Made by a program: the position numbers and the translations under genes. Positions 40,950-51,863 of a stretch of DNA of 64,000 bases are shown one piece after another. Position 1 is the first letter of the stretch. The number at the start of each line of letters is the position of its first letter. Source of the DNA: Geranomyces variabilis (lineage: Eukaryota > Chytridiomycota > Chytridiomycetes > Spizellomycetales > Powellomycetaceae); contig JADGJP010000051.1 in assembly GCA_027603065.1 (NCBI GenBank), forward strand, positions 61,428-125,427, written 5' to 3'. The notes under the pieces were generated by a model. It was not told the origin of the DNA. It did no database searches and saw only the letters and a list, made by a program, of their open reading frames with translations.

Positions 40950-41807
40950 CGTCGAGCCACTTGACAGTGAATGTGCCCGACGCCAACACTGTGAATAAGG
41001 AAGCCATGTCAAAACAGCTTAAGGGAATGATGATGTCTTGCACATCTTACTGTTCGTTTTCCGAGTCCTTTGTATATGTACGCTTGGGCCGAATGGTAAT
41101 TCCGCGACTACAAGGAAATTTCCGTGCCAACCGAACGACATGACGCCCGCAGGCCACGAGGAGTGGGTTCGGCACCCCTCGGGCAAGTATCATATCTCGA
41201 AGTCATCGCCTTGGTGCTACTCAGACGCACACGCAGCCGCAGACGGCTAACTTTGACGCTTTCGGCCGCATTGTCAAGCAAGGGGTGGGCTTTGTGTCGG
41301 GGCTCATCGCAGCCGGCAATCGGCAGCTCATCTTGGTCCTCAGCCACTGTCACTGTCGACAGCGACGACGAAGCTGCCACACTCGCGGCAGACTTTGTAT
41401 TTGTTGAAATAAAATTTGACATGCATTTGACATGGGTCGCTTACCAGTTTCGGTCTGCCCGCTGATTGACAACGGACTTTATGCCTTTTTTATCGGCTTG
41501 TAAAGCTGGGCGTGGAATGCCGGCATGGGCGTCCAGATGTCAAAAGTCACTTACCCCGCCGACGTCTGCGCGCTCTTTTCGCGAGGGCAGCGGTTAATGC
41601 AAAGCTGCTGGCGAGCTGGAAAAGAATTGGGTCTCTTTCACTATTTCGACGGGGTGATAGGATAGTGGACGCATTTTTGCGGTGTGTATGTAAGCAGAGG
41701 TCGACGCGTCAAGGAGGAACAGCAAGCAATGGGGCGATGAACACTTTTTTCGAGCACGAGCTTTTATATTCAAAAAGGTTTATAAGAACTATATGTAACA
41801 ATGTGAG

Positions 41808-42100
41808 GTGCCCATCTGCATCCGCCTGGAAAGGCGTCCCGGGCTTTGGACCGGCTTGGCTGCATTAGCACCCCCACTCCCATCCCTCCCTCCCAAACCG
41901 AGAGGGGAGTGCTCACCCGTCATCCCGAGTGCAAGTTGCCGGGGGGAAGTGAAGATGAGTTGGGAGCAGCCGGACGAGCTCGAGCTTTTATAAGAATTCT
42001 GGGTGTGCGTAGCAAAATGCGCTTTCTGTGTCACCATCCAGCTCCAGCCAATGGGGCAAGCGCGTCCCGATATGGTGAGATGGGTAATTTACAATAGTTG
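41808..42100. repeat. Dispersed repeat unit A (blocks P and Q)
   Basis: Block P (41808-41882) contains GGGCTTTGGACCGGCTTGGC and is found inverted at 48017-48083. Block Q (42041-42100), ending GATGGGTAATTTACAATAGT, is found in direct orientation at 47251-47310. Confidence 0.75.
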
Positions 42101-42248
42101 AGTAAAGTACAGTATGCCCAAATAAGGAAAATGGGTGGCTTGGCACGCTGACAGCCCCTGCCAGCCCTCGTCACCTTCCGATTATGCTGGTTCGCTGTCT
42201 GTGTCCGCTGCTGCATCGCCCTTTGCTACTGCGTCCACGTCCATGGCG

Positions 42249-42611
42249 TCATCCTCCTCCCGCTCGGTCTCTGCCCGCGCCGCCACGGCTGCTGGTACGG
42301 TTCACGTCATCTGGATCGCACGGCCCGTTGCCTTTGTCTCTGCTAGTACGGTTCTCGTCATCTGGATCGCACGGCCCCTTGCCTTTGCCACGGCTGCTGC
42401 GGCCACTGGCGTCATCGTCTGGATCGCATGGCGCTGGGCCGTCGTGACGGCTGCTGCTGACACGGCGGTTTTCGTCGTCTGGATTGCATGGCGCTGGGCC
42501 GTTGCTATTCTCGGTATCCCTGGGAATTAAACGTGCACAGTACCAAACAGCTTCGAAAACCATTTGCATGGTTTCGGAGCGTTTATCTTGTGCAGGAACG
42601 AGAGTGAGCAA
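42249..42611 (-). CDS. Tandem-repeat hypothetical protein (PCDPDD repeats)
   Basis: An open frame of 120 residues that carries four degenerate repeats of about 15-20 residues: GPAPCNPDDENR, GPAPCDPDDDAS, KGPCDPDDENR and GPCDPDDVNR, separated by Ser/Arg/Lys linkers. Beyond the stop, another frame reads EREEDDAMDVDAVAKGD, so an intron or frameshift may join them. The repeat is visible at the DNA level (about 50-60 bp). I recognise no family, and it may be a decayed repetitive gene. Confidence 0.35.
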   Translation of the reverse strand: MLTLVPAQDKRSETMQMVFEAVWYCARLIPRDTENSNGPAPCNPDDENRRVSSSRHDGPAPCDPDDDASGRSSRGKGKGPCDPDDENRTSRDKGNGPCDPDDVNRTSSRGGAGRDRAGGG

Positions 42612-43162
42612 TCAGACTGAGGCATACAGTTGTGTTTCCAATCCACTTACAGTCATCTAATAGAGCGCGGATGGCCCGCAGCAGCCTGCAGGTAAATGGC
42701 TTCTCATCGCCAGCAGGAATCCCGGTAATTTGATCTTTGTGTCGATCAGCCGAAAGCAAAGCTTTCGGTAGCCAATTAGCAGTTTTTGATAAGCCGCGGT
42801 GATCTCAGGCATGCACCCATTGGCTGACTTACAGCCCCCGGACAAAAGTCAGAAACCCCCCTCGTCACAGACTTTCTGACTTTGGTCCGGGGGCTGTAAG
42901 AAGCATTGGTGTAAGTGGTTGCGCCATTGCATCAGAATCAGATATCCTCTGGACCAGGCGCGCAGAAAGTGCCTCTGGCACTGGCGAGCAGTAGTAGTCA
43001 CTTGCAGCTTCACGACGTCCCTTGCATTGAAGTTGATATGCGTCGCTCGCTGTAAGTTTGGGGATCTGTGCAGTCCTGCCGAGGACTTCTCGAGACAGGC
43101 ATGAAGCTCTAGTCTGCAGCTGAGTGCTGACGTGGCCCCATTTAAGGCCTTGTAGGGATGCT
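42612..43162. other. Intergenic region with a second inverted-repeat element
   Basis: It contains MITE-like element B. Nothing else recognised. Confidence 0.45.
42828..42900. mobile_element. MITE-like element B, near-perfect 28-bp hairpin
   Basis: Left arm 42828-42855 (CTTACAGCCCCCGGACAAAA...) pairs with right arm 42873-42900 with one mismatch around a 17-base centre. The arms share TACAGCC...GGACAAAAGTC with element A. Confidence 0.75.
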
Positions 43163-43888
43163 CTAAGGCATCGTGTGTAAGCTTGGAGCGAGAAGCAGGC
43201 CGCGTGCCTCGGAGTGAGATATCTGAGTTGCCAAACTGGCGGCATCCTCAAATGTCTTGATTTTGTGAATTTGCATGCACGTGTCAACCTTTTGCTCTGC
43301 TGCGAGCTCCGTGTTGAGCGTTTGCGCCTCGGCTTCGGTAATGGCAAGCCGACGGGTCGTGTCGGCGACTAGATCCTCGCGGCACTGGCCAGCGCGGCGC
43401 CATGTATCAATGGCCGTGTAGTCTCTTCTCGACGCGGGCGGTGGCGGGGGAGTCTCCATTCCCATCGGTGCTGCACCAAAAGAAATCCTCGCGTCCCTCG
43501 GAGTCGAGAGTCCCGGCGAAAGATCCTGACTGCGAGGGACGCAAGGATTTCGGCGACCCTTCGCCACCTCCCTCGTCGGCCTTGGTCTTCTTACGCCTTG
43601 CGGGCTCTTTTTTAGCCAGGAAAACAACGGGCCCAGCACGTCCTTCACTCCGACCACGTCATTATGACCAGCAAGCTGGTGGCCTTCGGCGTCTACCAAG
43701 ACTTCTATCAGGCCACCTCTCATGAGCGGGTACAAGAAGTCAGACCTCAGAACGGGCAGCGCCGGGTCCGAAAGTGGAGCAACCATTCCTTGCGATACAG
43801 TCCTCAAACCCTCGAAATGTAAACCACGCTGCGGAATGACCACATTGAGCATAGTTGGGTTGGGCAACGTGGTCGCAACGAGGCGCAT
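43163..43888 (-). CDS. Hypothetical protein, possibly with coiled-coil C-terminus
   Basis: An open frame of 241 residues starting MRLVATTLPNPTMLN. A preceding acceptor (TTGACAG near 43920) and in-frame VDPRNHVNPR suggest an upstream exon. The N-terminal part is mixed; the middle is Pro/Arg-rich; residues about 185-240 (RRLAITEAEAQTLNTELAAE) look helical. I recognise no domain. It lies in repeat-rich DNA and may belong to a mobile-element relic. Confidence 0.3.
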   Translation of the reverse strand: MRLVATTLPNPTMLNVVIPQRGLHFEGLRTVSQGMVAPLSDPALPVLRSDFLYPLMRGGLIEVLVDAEGHQLAGHNDVVGVKDVLGPLFSWLKKSPQGVRRPRPTREVAKGRRNPCVPRSQDLSPGLSTPRDARISFGAAPMGMETPPPPPASRRDYTAIDTWRRAGQCREDLVADTTRRLAITEAEAQTLNTELAAEQKVDTCMQIHKIKTFEDAASLATQISHSEARGLLLAPSLHTMP

Positions 43889-45018
43889 CCGAGGGTTGAC
43901 GTGATTTCTTGGATCAACCTGTCAAGATATGGAATGCAAGGAATCAGCCTTTAGCCGCTAGTGCGTTCAATTGAGCGGGTACCAATGATACTGACAGGAC
44001 GCCGCTGAGGAATGGTCGTCGTTTCCGTGGCTACTAGGTGGCGCTACCATGTGGCCGTTCGTTCGGTGATGTGGAAAAACGAGAAACGCCACGCCTCTTG
44101 CGACGGCAGGAGTCGGAGGTGAATCACTGGCGGCGTCGGCCTGAGGAATTAAAAAAGCGATGCAGAGAAGAAATTAGTCTGAGACAAAATGATAGACAGG
44201 TCGAGTCGGTCGTAGCCCCACCACCTAAACGACCTCCCTTAACATTGCTTACTCCTTCCGAGTTCAGGTCGGTGACGGGTTGCGGAGCCGGGTACACATG
44301 TGACGATGGCCCAGAGCGGCGATTTACCAGTGACAGCTGCCTTCTCTCGCAATCGTCGCTCGAGGGGAAATCACTGGTTGCGAGAACGGAGCATGGGAGG
44401 CGGACGATAGTTTGAGAGCAAGCGGGTCCGCAGGCGATCGCAAAAGGAAAAGAGAAACGCGGAGGACTAAGCAAGAGTGAGACCGGGGCCAAGCGATGCT
44501 TTTTTAAACACGTAGTCCTCTCCTGCGCCTCCTTTTTTTCTTTTCCAACAGGGGATGAACTCCCGGGTTTCACAGCACAATCCGCGCAATTTGTGCCGGA
44601 AAGGCGACCGTGGAACACCTTGTGCAATGGTAATTCTGTTTGATTGTGCGACGCCAAGCCATCAATGGTGCTCAGCAGTGCGTGCGGTGTACGCTTTGCC
44701 TCTTTTGGTTGGGTGGGGTCACTGGGCATCGGATGGAGAGCGGGCCAGCAGAGCCATTTTGCACGAGCGAGGAGCTGTCAGAACAAAAGGAAGAAAAAGA
44801 AAGGCGAACGAGGTCACTGTTCGTCATTTTCATGACAGCACGCGTCATAGCAAACTCCTTCCTACGTTACTGTCTCTCCCCCACCGCTGGCACCCCACCC
44901 CCACACAACAAGTCACTGGTCTCAGTGGTCTGGTATTTAGCTCGCTACACTTTTTACTGTCTCCCTCTTGTCATTGCTCATTTTGTTGCATTTTTCACAC
45001 CTCGTACTAGAAACTACA
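43889..45018. other. Intergenic region upstream of caleosin
   Basis: No supported gene. The last 200 bases are the caleosin promoter. Confidence 0.4.
44832..44848 (+). promoter_or_regulatory. Caleosin promoter bZIP half-site pair
   Basis: ATGACAGCACGCGTCAT contains a TGAC and a GCGTCA half-site facing each other, similar to the CON-6 promoter elements. It lies about 170 bases before the start codon. Confidence 0.5.
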
Positions 45019-45937
45019 ATGTCCGCCGTAGACGGTCCGCTCACTACTCAACGCACGACGACTCTCGCTCGTGCGATGCCCAACGACTTTGCGCTCTGGA
45101 AAGCTCAACAGGACTCCGCACTCGAGCGCGCTTTGCATCAAAGATCGCCAACCGGCGCCGTCAGCACCGCCGCAGGCGTGCAAAAGCTCACCCCGCTTCA
45201 AAAGCACGTCGGGTTTTGGGACCGCAACAAGGACGGTCTCATTTATCCTTGGGAAACATTTGCCGGTTTCTATGCGCTCGGCTTCAACCCTCTTCTCGCT
45301 CTCGTCTCTGCACTCGCATTCCACATTTTGCACGTCGGCTACCCGACGCACTCCTCGTGGATTCCAAACCCTTTGCTGCCTGTCGAAATCGCAAACATCC
45401 ACCGTGCCAAACACGGGTCCGACACCGAATCTTATGACACCGCGGGCCGATTTGTGAGGGAGAAGTTTGAGCAGACGTTTGCCGCGTACTCGAGCGTGGA
45501 AGGGAAGGAAGGCCTGACGTTCAGCGACATTCGCCACATGTGGGTTGGAAATCGCAACGTGGGCGATGTCATCGGGTGGAGCTTTCAGGTGTTTTTGTGG
45601 GCTTTCTTGTGGGCACTTGCGGCGGACGCAGAGACGGGTGTGCTGCACAAGGAGGATGTTCTCCGGCAATACGATGGGTGAGTTACGCGCGAGGAGGAGA
45701 CAGGAGAAAATGTCACTCCGCTTGCTGAGGTCTGATCATTCTTTGTCTTCTTTGTCTCTCTGCAGTACGCTCTACTACGAACTCGAAATCTACCGTAAAA
45801 ACCACCGCCTGCCCTGGTTCCGCGGCGGCACGGGCCTCGGCTGGCCCAAGACATCTGCGGCCGCCACGGTGCGCTCCGCGGTCCGCGGCAAAACCATCAA
45901 GCAGAACGGATCGAGCAAGGGCGTCAAGACACAATAA
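45019..45937 (+). CDS. Caleosin (lipid-droplet, Ca-binding, haem peroxygenase family)
   Basis: Exons 45019..45677 and 45766..45937; 276 residues. It has a single EF-hand, DRNKDGLIYPWE (about 75-86), then the amphipathic/hydrophobic segment ALGFNPLLALVSALAFHIL and the proline-knot region SSWIPNPLLPVEIANIHRAK with HGSDT, all hallmarks of caleosins. The two conserved His residues for haem coordination are present (in AFHIL and NIHRAK). A short basic tail ends the protein. Caleosins coat lipid droplets and oxygenate fatty acids; in fungi they affect lipid storage, sporulation and oxylipins. The promoter carries a bZIP site pair. Confidence 0.95.
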
Positions 45938-45941
45938 AAAT

Positions 45942-46085
45942 GACCCCCGGGAAGCGCCACACGCCTCTCGCGAATCGCGTCAGGGAATTACCTGTATATG
46001 ATTTTTTGTTTTGCTCCGCGCGCTTTGCAGGCATATGGAAATTGCATTTTTTGTTGTTTGCTTCGTGGTTTTTTGGTTATAAATT
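45942..46085 (+). repeat. Caleosin 3' flank shared with 40551-40707
   Basis: Starts five bases after the caleosin stop. See the inverted copy for shared blocks. Confidence 0.7.
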
Positions 46086-47250
46086 TCTTTGCAAGCCAAG
46101 AAATGCCCACGTTCACGTTGATCCCTTCAGATCCGTCTACTTTCAGCATATCATGAACTCAGCGGGTCTTAAAATGAGCAACGGGAGAGAGGATGCGACT
46201 CTTCCAATTGCGGCGTAATTGTCAAAAAAAACACAACGTGCTGTAATTACCGTTGACTTTGCGCCTTTCTTGAACCGTAAGCGCAAGCTTATCGGTGTGG
46301 AGACTTTTTACCCGTCTTGAGGGAGGAATGTCGTCTGCTGCGTTCTAAGCGCGGGCGCACCTGCCGTATACATCGCTTACATCGCTTTGCAAGGAACCAC
46401 TTTCGCGTTGGTTTTCTTCATTCTGGAAAGGAACTAATTGGAAAGAAACATGCGCGGGCGAAAGAGTTTTTATTCTTAATCAACGGTTGACATATGGAAA
46501 GCTTGCCAATAAGCGCCAGGGTTGAAACGGCCAGTTTTTCCTCTATGAGCCGATGTTACTTTTGCTTGAACTTGCGCTGCTTGGGAGGGTTGCGTCGATG
46601 AGCCGCTCGGCAAGAATAAGCGCATTTGGAACGTCGGAATTTGATGCGCGACCACAGCTTTGGCAAAGGGATCGAAGGCATCAAATCAAGTCGTGATGTG
46701 GTCGCGCATTGGAGGCCGTCCTTCCTGCGGGGTTGCCGTTGTCCTGTTGCTAGTCTCTCCGTTACGGGAATCAATTTACTCTGTCCAAAAGGTAAGGCAC
46801 GCTAACTGTAGCTTGCCACGCTATCGCGTCCAGATCTCATTGATATAGAAAGGCTATGTCGCCTGAACCCATCTCGGCCCGGTGTCACCGACTCGACTTT
46901 GATGTCTGCCACCTCGCGCTTCATCATAGCTTCACCGACGTTGCAAGTGTCTTGCAAAAGCATGACCCACAGAAGGGACACAGCCGTCACCCGATTTTGA
47001 ATTTTGATATTCGGGTTTTGCGGATCAATGGCCATGAGACCAAGGACTTCATTAACCGAGGCCTTCTGTGCGGCGTTTCTGAATGCGGCGGCTGACGTTT
47101 GCGCAACCGTTTAGGGGTGAGGACTCAAGCTAGTCTTCTTCGCAACAAGCGAGTCAGGACAGGATATCCTCATTACACCTTATTTGGTCAAATGAGGCAC
47201 CGCATTTGGTTATATGAGGTGTAGGTGGCTGTGCAGACGCGGTCGCGTCG

Positions 47251-48083
47251 CGTCCAGCCAATGGGGTAACGGTTGCCTTTTATGGTAAGATGGGTGATTT
47301 ACAATAGTTGGCGCACCACCTCGACCATCACACATCCTCATCCTCCTCCTTCCTCTCGCACCACCGTTCTCAGAACACCTACGACGATACGCCGTGCCCA
47401 CCAGGCATTACGACGCACCTACGACGACGTCGTGCCCTCCAGGCTCAAGTCTTATGTATTGGTAAGTTTTTGTTCGTCCTAGTCTCGGAGGTCCGGGTAA
47501 AACCGAAAATCCAGGTGGTTGGCATACTCGCGAGTATGTAACGTCATTAGCACGCGTAGTAAGGCCTTCCCGTACTGGGGCTAGCGGCACTGCCTGTTCC
47601 ACATCATTTCGGTGGTGTGCAACGTCCCGCTCCGCACCTTTCCTGCCTGTCCTGATCGGTCGTGGCCACTAGGGACTGGTCTTGAGCGAGGCAAATCCGT
47701 GGTTAGCCACCTCCACCCCGCACTGTGTATTTGGTAGTTGGAAACGGTCATCGTTTCGTTAGGATTTGAATACTAATTACCTTTGCGCTGTTCTTTCTTT
47801 CGTTTTTCTCATATTAACCCCACAAATAAACGCGGTCGGCGGCGACATCGACTCCAACAACGGCGGCGACCTCGGACGACGACCTCGACGGCGACTCGGA
47901 TCGAAGACCTCGGACATCGACTTCGGACGACGACCTCGGACGCTAAGAACTGGATCTAAGTATTTTTGGTATAGCCGTGCGTCCCAGGCATAGTGGACGA
48001 GCACCCCGAGGTAGGATGGGGTGCTAATGCAGCCAAGCCGGTCCAAAGCCCGGGACGCCGTGGGGCGGATGCAGATGGGTACT
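47251..48083. repeat. Dispersed repeat unit B (block Q direct, block P inverted)
   Basis: Q lies at 47251-47310 and P, inverted, at 48017-48083. The DNA between them (about 700 bases) holds GGCGAC-type triplet repeats near 47838-47945 and no clear gene. Confidence 0.65.
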
Positions 48084-48124
48084 TCATAAATTTACTCAGG
48101 CGACTCATTTGTACTTAGTAGTAT

Positions 48125-48450
48125 CTTCTTATATAACTTTAAATACCAAACTGTTCTTTACAACCCCTTTCGCGTGCAAATGAAATCCAACGCTCCCGCT
48201 AGCATTATGTCCTTGTAAAACTTCAAAATAAAAAACTGTGTCGTAACGATCCTTCGCGTGCAATGTACTCCAGCGCTCCCACGCGTGCATTTGCGATTTG
48301 CAAAGCCGTGCTCGACAGGTCATTTGACCAAGTGGTTGGGCATCTTGGAAGATGGGGCAACGGTCGGCACGCGCGGGTCGACGCCCCAATGCCATTATAT
48401 TGCAACCTGTTCTTTGCAATCCTTTCGCATGCAAATGGAATGTCACGACC
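48125..48450. repeat. Three degenerate direct repeats
   Basis: The units begin near 48125, 48222 and 48390. Each carries CGC(G/A)TGCAA followed by ATGAAAT/ATGTACT/ATGGAAT-like sequence, preceded by an AT-rich part with CTGT. Confidence 0.55.
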
Positions 48451-48691
48451 GCGTTGTGATTAAAAGATGCTCTCCTTGACTGGGTTAAGAGCGGCGAGCG
48501 GCCGTTCGCACCGCCGGAGGAGCAGACGGCCTCAACCTGCAGGATGTATTTGTCTGCCCTAATGCCTGCCCTGATGCTATTATGTTGCTGTGAACCAGCA
48601 GACGATCCTCTGCATTTTTCTCTAACAAATGAATAAACATGATGTTTTATACGACATTACTGCGTTTCAACCTTTTATTGCTCAACTTGGC

Positions 48692-50689
48692 TCAACTTGA
48701 CTGAAACGCAACCATCGGCGCCGCCTCCCTCCAATGCGGGCCTTCGCAAACATACCTCGCAAACCGCGCGAGCGTGCCTTCACCCAACACCTCCGCCGCA
48801 TCCGGCCGCGCCGCAAGCTCCCTTACAACCACAAACTTGCCCTCCACAACCGTCGTATCCATTTCCGCTCGTCGGTCAACCAGCCACGAAACCAGCTCGC
48901 CATTAGCCGCAATTTCCCGCGCGCCCCATGCGTGTCCCGCTGCAGCCCTCATCACAGCCAGCGCCGCGATTTTTGGTTCGAGGTACGCGCCACGCGCGTA
49001 GCGGAGGAGGACGCCGCGCCCTGCTGTGGCTTCGTATATGCTTCGCGAGATGTCTGAGAGTGCACTGACGGCGGATCCTGCGGCGATGAGGCAGGATGCT
49101 GTTTCGAGGGTGCGGAGCTTGAGGTCGCCGGACGCGCCTCGCGCAAGGGTGAGAAATGCGGGAAGAAGAGTCGGGTGGGCGGATAGCACAGTGAGACCGC
49201 TAGATGTTGCCCCAATGCTGCTTAACGCAATCACAACAGATTCCCTTAAATCCCCTCGCTCGCTCTCGAGCTGGGTAGCTAATGCGTCCAAGATTCCGTG
49301 GCGTGTGCATGCGGCCAAGAATGTAGAGGGCTGCAATTAACGTTGCAAATATAAATTTCAGCATGAGTATAGGGAATGAGATGTCTTTGCAGCTCGCAAT
49401 CTTACCGTGTTTCCAGCGACGTATGAGAAGAACTTGATGACGGCGCTGACGACCAGTACATCATCGATCTCATCGACTGCCTCGGCCGTCATGATAGCAA
49501 CCAAGCGGGCGAGGATATCTGTTTGCTCAAGGAATTGAAAGCCTGCTTCCGTTCCCGCTAGCTGTGTGAAATGATAATTTGGAATTAGCATATGCGTTCC
49601 GGTCAACTAATGCATACCATCCAGCAGTAAGGCATCCATATATAAAACATCCGGCGTACCGTTTGGAAAACTTGTACAACATTCAATCTGCGCAATACAT
49701 CAGCCCTGTCCTCCAGATCTGCAAGCAGGGTTGCCAAAAGCGACGAGTCTTGCACAACCCGCAAGTGCCGTGGCGAAATGTTTGACACGCTGATCGCAAG
49801 ATCGTACACCCGAAACCTATTTGTCTGCGACTCGTCAACTTGTGCGGTCAGCACAGAGACTACATCGGCGCTGAATAGTGCGTCGAGGCCCGCGTCCGTG
49901 TGAGCCGTCTAAAGAGGAAGACAAACTGAGTTAAGGTTCACCCACTTTTTGCAGCCTTGAGTCGATATGCTGCTTACTTTGCAGAGCAATGCGGACACGC
50001 GTAGTCCGACAGCCGTGGACCGTGATGACAAACACTCGACTAACGGAAGGAAAAACTGAGAGGTGACCAGTTCCTCTGGCTCCGCCTTTTCAAGCGCAAA
50101 CAGCGCCAAATCTTGCACATGATGGTTCGGATGAACCAGGCCTTGATGTATGACCATCTAGCAGCATGGGCAGGATTGTGTTTAGGATAAATATCAAGCA
50201 ATTTCAGGGGTTTGGTTTGCTCCCGCTCTATCCAGCTGCCTTACCCCAAAGCCGTGCTGACTATCAGCAATGCGCGTAAATGGCATTGGCGCAAGTAGCT
50301 TCTCTAATATCCGCGTCAAGGTGCGGACCACCACGTCGGTTTCATCGTCGGCAGCGGGAATTGACTGCTCTGGGGTCGGGAGGAAAGCGAGGAAGGTGGC
50401 TGGCGAGACCCCGTACTGGCTTTGAAATGCGGCAACATCGGAAGGCGAACGTCCTTCAGAAAGAGCACATCACGTGTAAGAATAGCTATAGGACTTTTTA
50501 AGGCCTCAGTACTTTTCTAGAGGGCCTGGTCCTACCTTCTAAAGCGAGGTTGACATTCTGCAAAGCCGACGCGAACTTGTCTCGCGAGACACTGTCGCGG
50601 TTCGCAGAGAGCAGAGTTTCAACAGCACTCTGGATGGCGGCGGAGGACGTGGTTGCCGGCGCGGCAGAGGCGGCTACAGCGGAAGGCAT
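48692..50689 (-). CDS. PSMD5: 26S proteasome assembly chaperone PSMD5/S5b
   Basis: Six exons: 50689..50536, 50453..50245, 50157..49978, 49908..49660, 49561..49406 and 49330..48692; 528 residues, close to the human length. The protein is an all-helical ARM/HEAT solenoid. Recognisable family parts are the HPNHHVQDLALFAL repeat, LAGTEAGFQFLEQ, and the C-terminal KFVVVRELAARP...RYVCEGPHWREAA, which matches the PSMD5 ending (YLxEGPxYV). PSMD5 binds Rpt1/Rpt2 modules during assembly of the proteasome base. All joins keep frame. It shares a 65-bp divergent promoter with HTD2. Confidence 0.87.
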
Positions 50690-50754
50690 TGTCAAAATGT
50701 CAAGTGTGATCTTGCAAAGGTATGACTCGTCATCCCGTTTTTAACACGTTCACT

Positions 50755-51863
50755 ATGCTCCAACTCACCCGCCAGGCAGCGCAGCGTCTTGCACACAACG
50801 CAACAGCATTACCGAGCTTGGACGCCGTCTCGGGCATACGGCGCCTGACGAGCGCGAGCACGAGTGTTGAAGCCTGGGCGCTCAAAGCACGGCAAAAGAA
50901 GCTGGTCGACGACGACACAATTACCGCCGGGCACTCCCACCTTCTCGCACTGACGCTGGACCCTACCACGCCCGCGGATCCCTTCACCACGTTCCCCCCC
51001 GGCTCGGCTGTGCCCGCAGGTTATCATCTTGCGCTGTTTCCGCCGCGCATTGCCGAGCCGGACCTTGCGCCCGATGGCTACGACAATGACTTTTCCCCAC
51101 CAAGCCCGTACATCCAACGCATGTGGGCAGGCGGGAGTTTCTCCTTCAACCCCGGAAATCGGCTTCGGATTGGGCAGCAGGTTAAACAGACCACGACGCT
51201 GGACGATGTGCAGATCAAAGACGGCCCGCGCGGCAAAGCCGTAATGGTGTGGATGGCAAAGCTGGTGGAGAATGAGCGGGGACGCAGCGTTCTTGAGCGT
51301 CGATGTTTGGCGTATATGCCAAAGGAGAGAAACCCAACCTCGAATCCGCGGTCCTTGCAAAGTGCGTTGACTTTGCAGCGTGCAGGCCATCTCGTGTTCG
51401 CGACCGGTGATTAACGTGTGTTTATTGCCAGTCAAGCACAAGCACGATTTTGAGCGCCAAGTTCGACCCACGCCTGTTACTCTGTTCAGGTACTCGGCTT
51501 TGACATTCAATAGCCACCGCATCCATTACGACAACCACTACGCACGCGAGATCGAAGGGTACCCAGGTACGCGGTTATTTTTTCTCGCCGTGTGATGTCG
51601 TTTCCCGTTCTGACCCTGCGCGCCTTCCGACAGACTGCCTTACTCACGGGCCGCTGACTTCGACGCTGCTGATGGACCTGCTTGAACGCCAACTGCCAGA
51701 AGACAAGCAAATCACACTGTTCAATTACCGGGCATTGAGCCCACTTATGGTCAATGAGCCGATCACGCTGCGTGGCAAGGAAACCGAGCCCAACCAGTTT
51801 GAGTTGTGGGCTCTGAACAAAGAAGGCGGTTTGGCGATGAAGGGAACTGCTACGGTAGAATAG
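50755..51863 (+). CDS. HTD2: Mitochondrial 3-hydroxyacyl-thioester dehydratase (Htd2-like)
   Basis: Exons 50755..51361, 51432..51566 and 51634..51863; 323 residues. The N-terminal about 40 residues are rich in Arg/Ala/Leu without acids (MLQLTRQAAQRLAHN), a likely mitochondrial presequence. The body is a double hotdog fold: PYIQRMWAGGSFSFN and the catalytic-half FRYSALTFNSHRIHYD, with the conserved Asn-His-Arg-Ile-His-Tyr-Asp block and LTHGPL further on. Htd2 dehydrates 3-hydroxyacyl-ACP in mitochondrial type II fatty acid synthesis, which supplies lipoate. Divergent from PSMD5. Confidence 0.93.

Larger units (their letters stand above)
40197..42248. other. Gene-poor, repeat-containing region
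   Basis: No convincing gene. It contains an inverted copy of the caleosin 3' flank, a terminal-inverted-repeat element, and one half of each of two dispersed repeats (separate entries). Short frames on both strands look like relics. Confidence 0.5.
45938..48691. other. Gene-poor, repeat-rich region
   Basis: It contains the caleosin 3' flank repeated at 40551-40707, dispersed blocks Q (47251-47310) and P (48017-48083, inverted), and three degenerate direct repeats near 48125-48450. A 72-codon minus frame at 46556-46774 ends in a basic Cys-containing stretch (RRSKCAYSCRAAHRRNPPKQ); I could not assign it. No other gene is supported. Confidence 0.45.

Noticed and set aside
44124-44729. 201-codon minus frame upstream of caleosin
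   Set aside because: Composition is noise-like, no homologous motif and no splice support.
46556-46774. Basic Cys-containing minus frame resembling a ribosomal or zinc-ribbon tail
   Set aside because: Too short, lacks the CxxC pairs of known ribosomal or TnpB ribbons, and lies in repeat-rich DNA.
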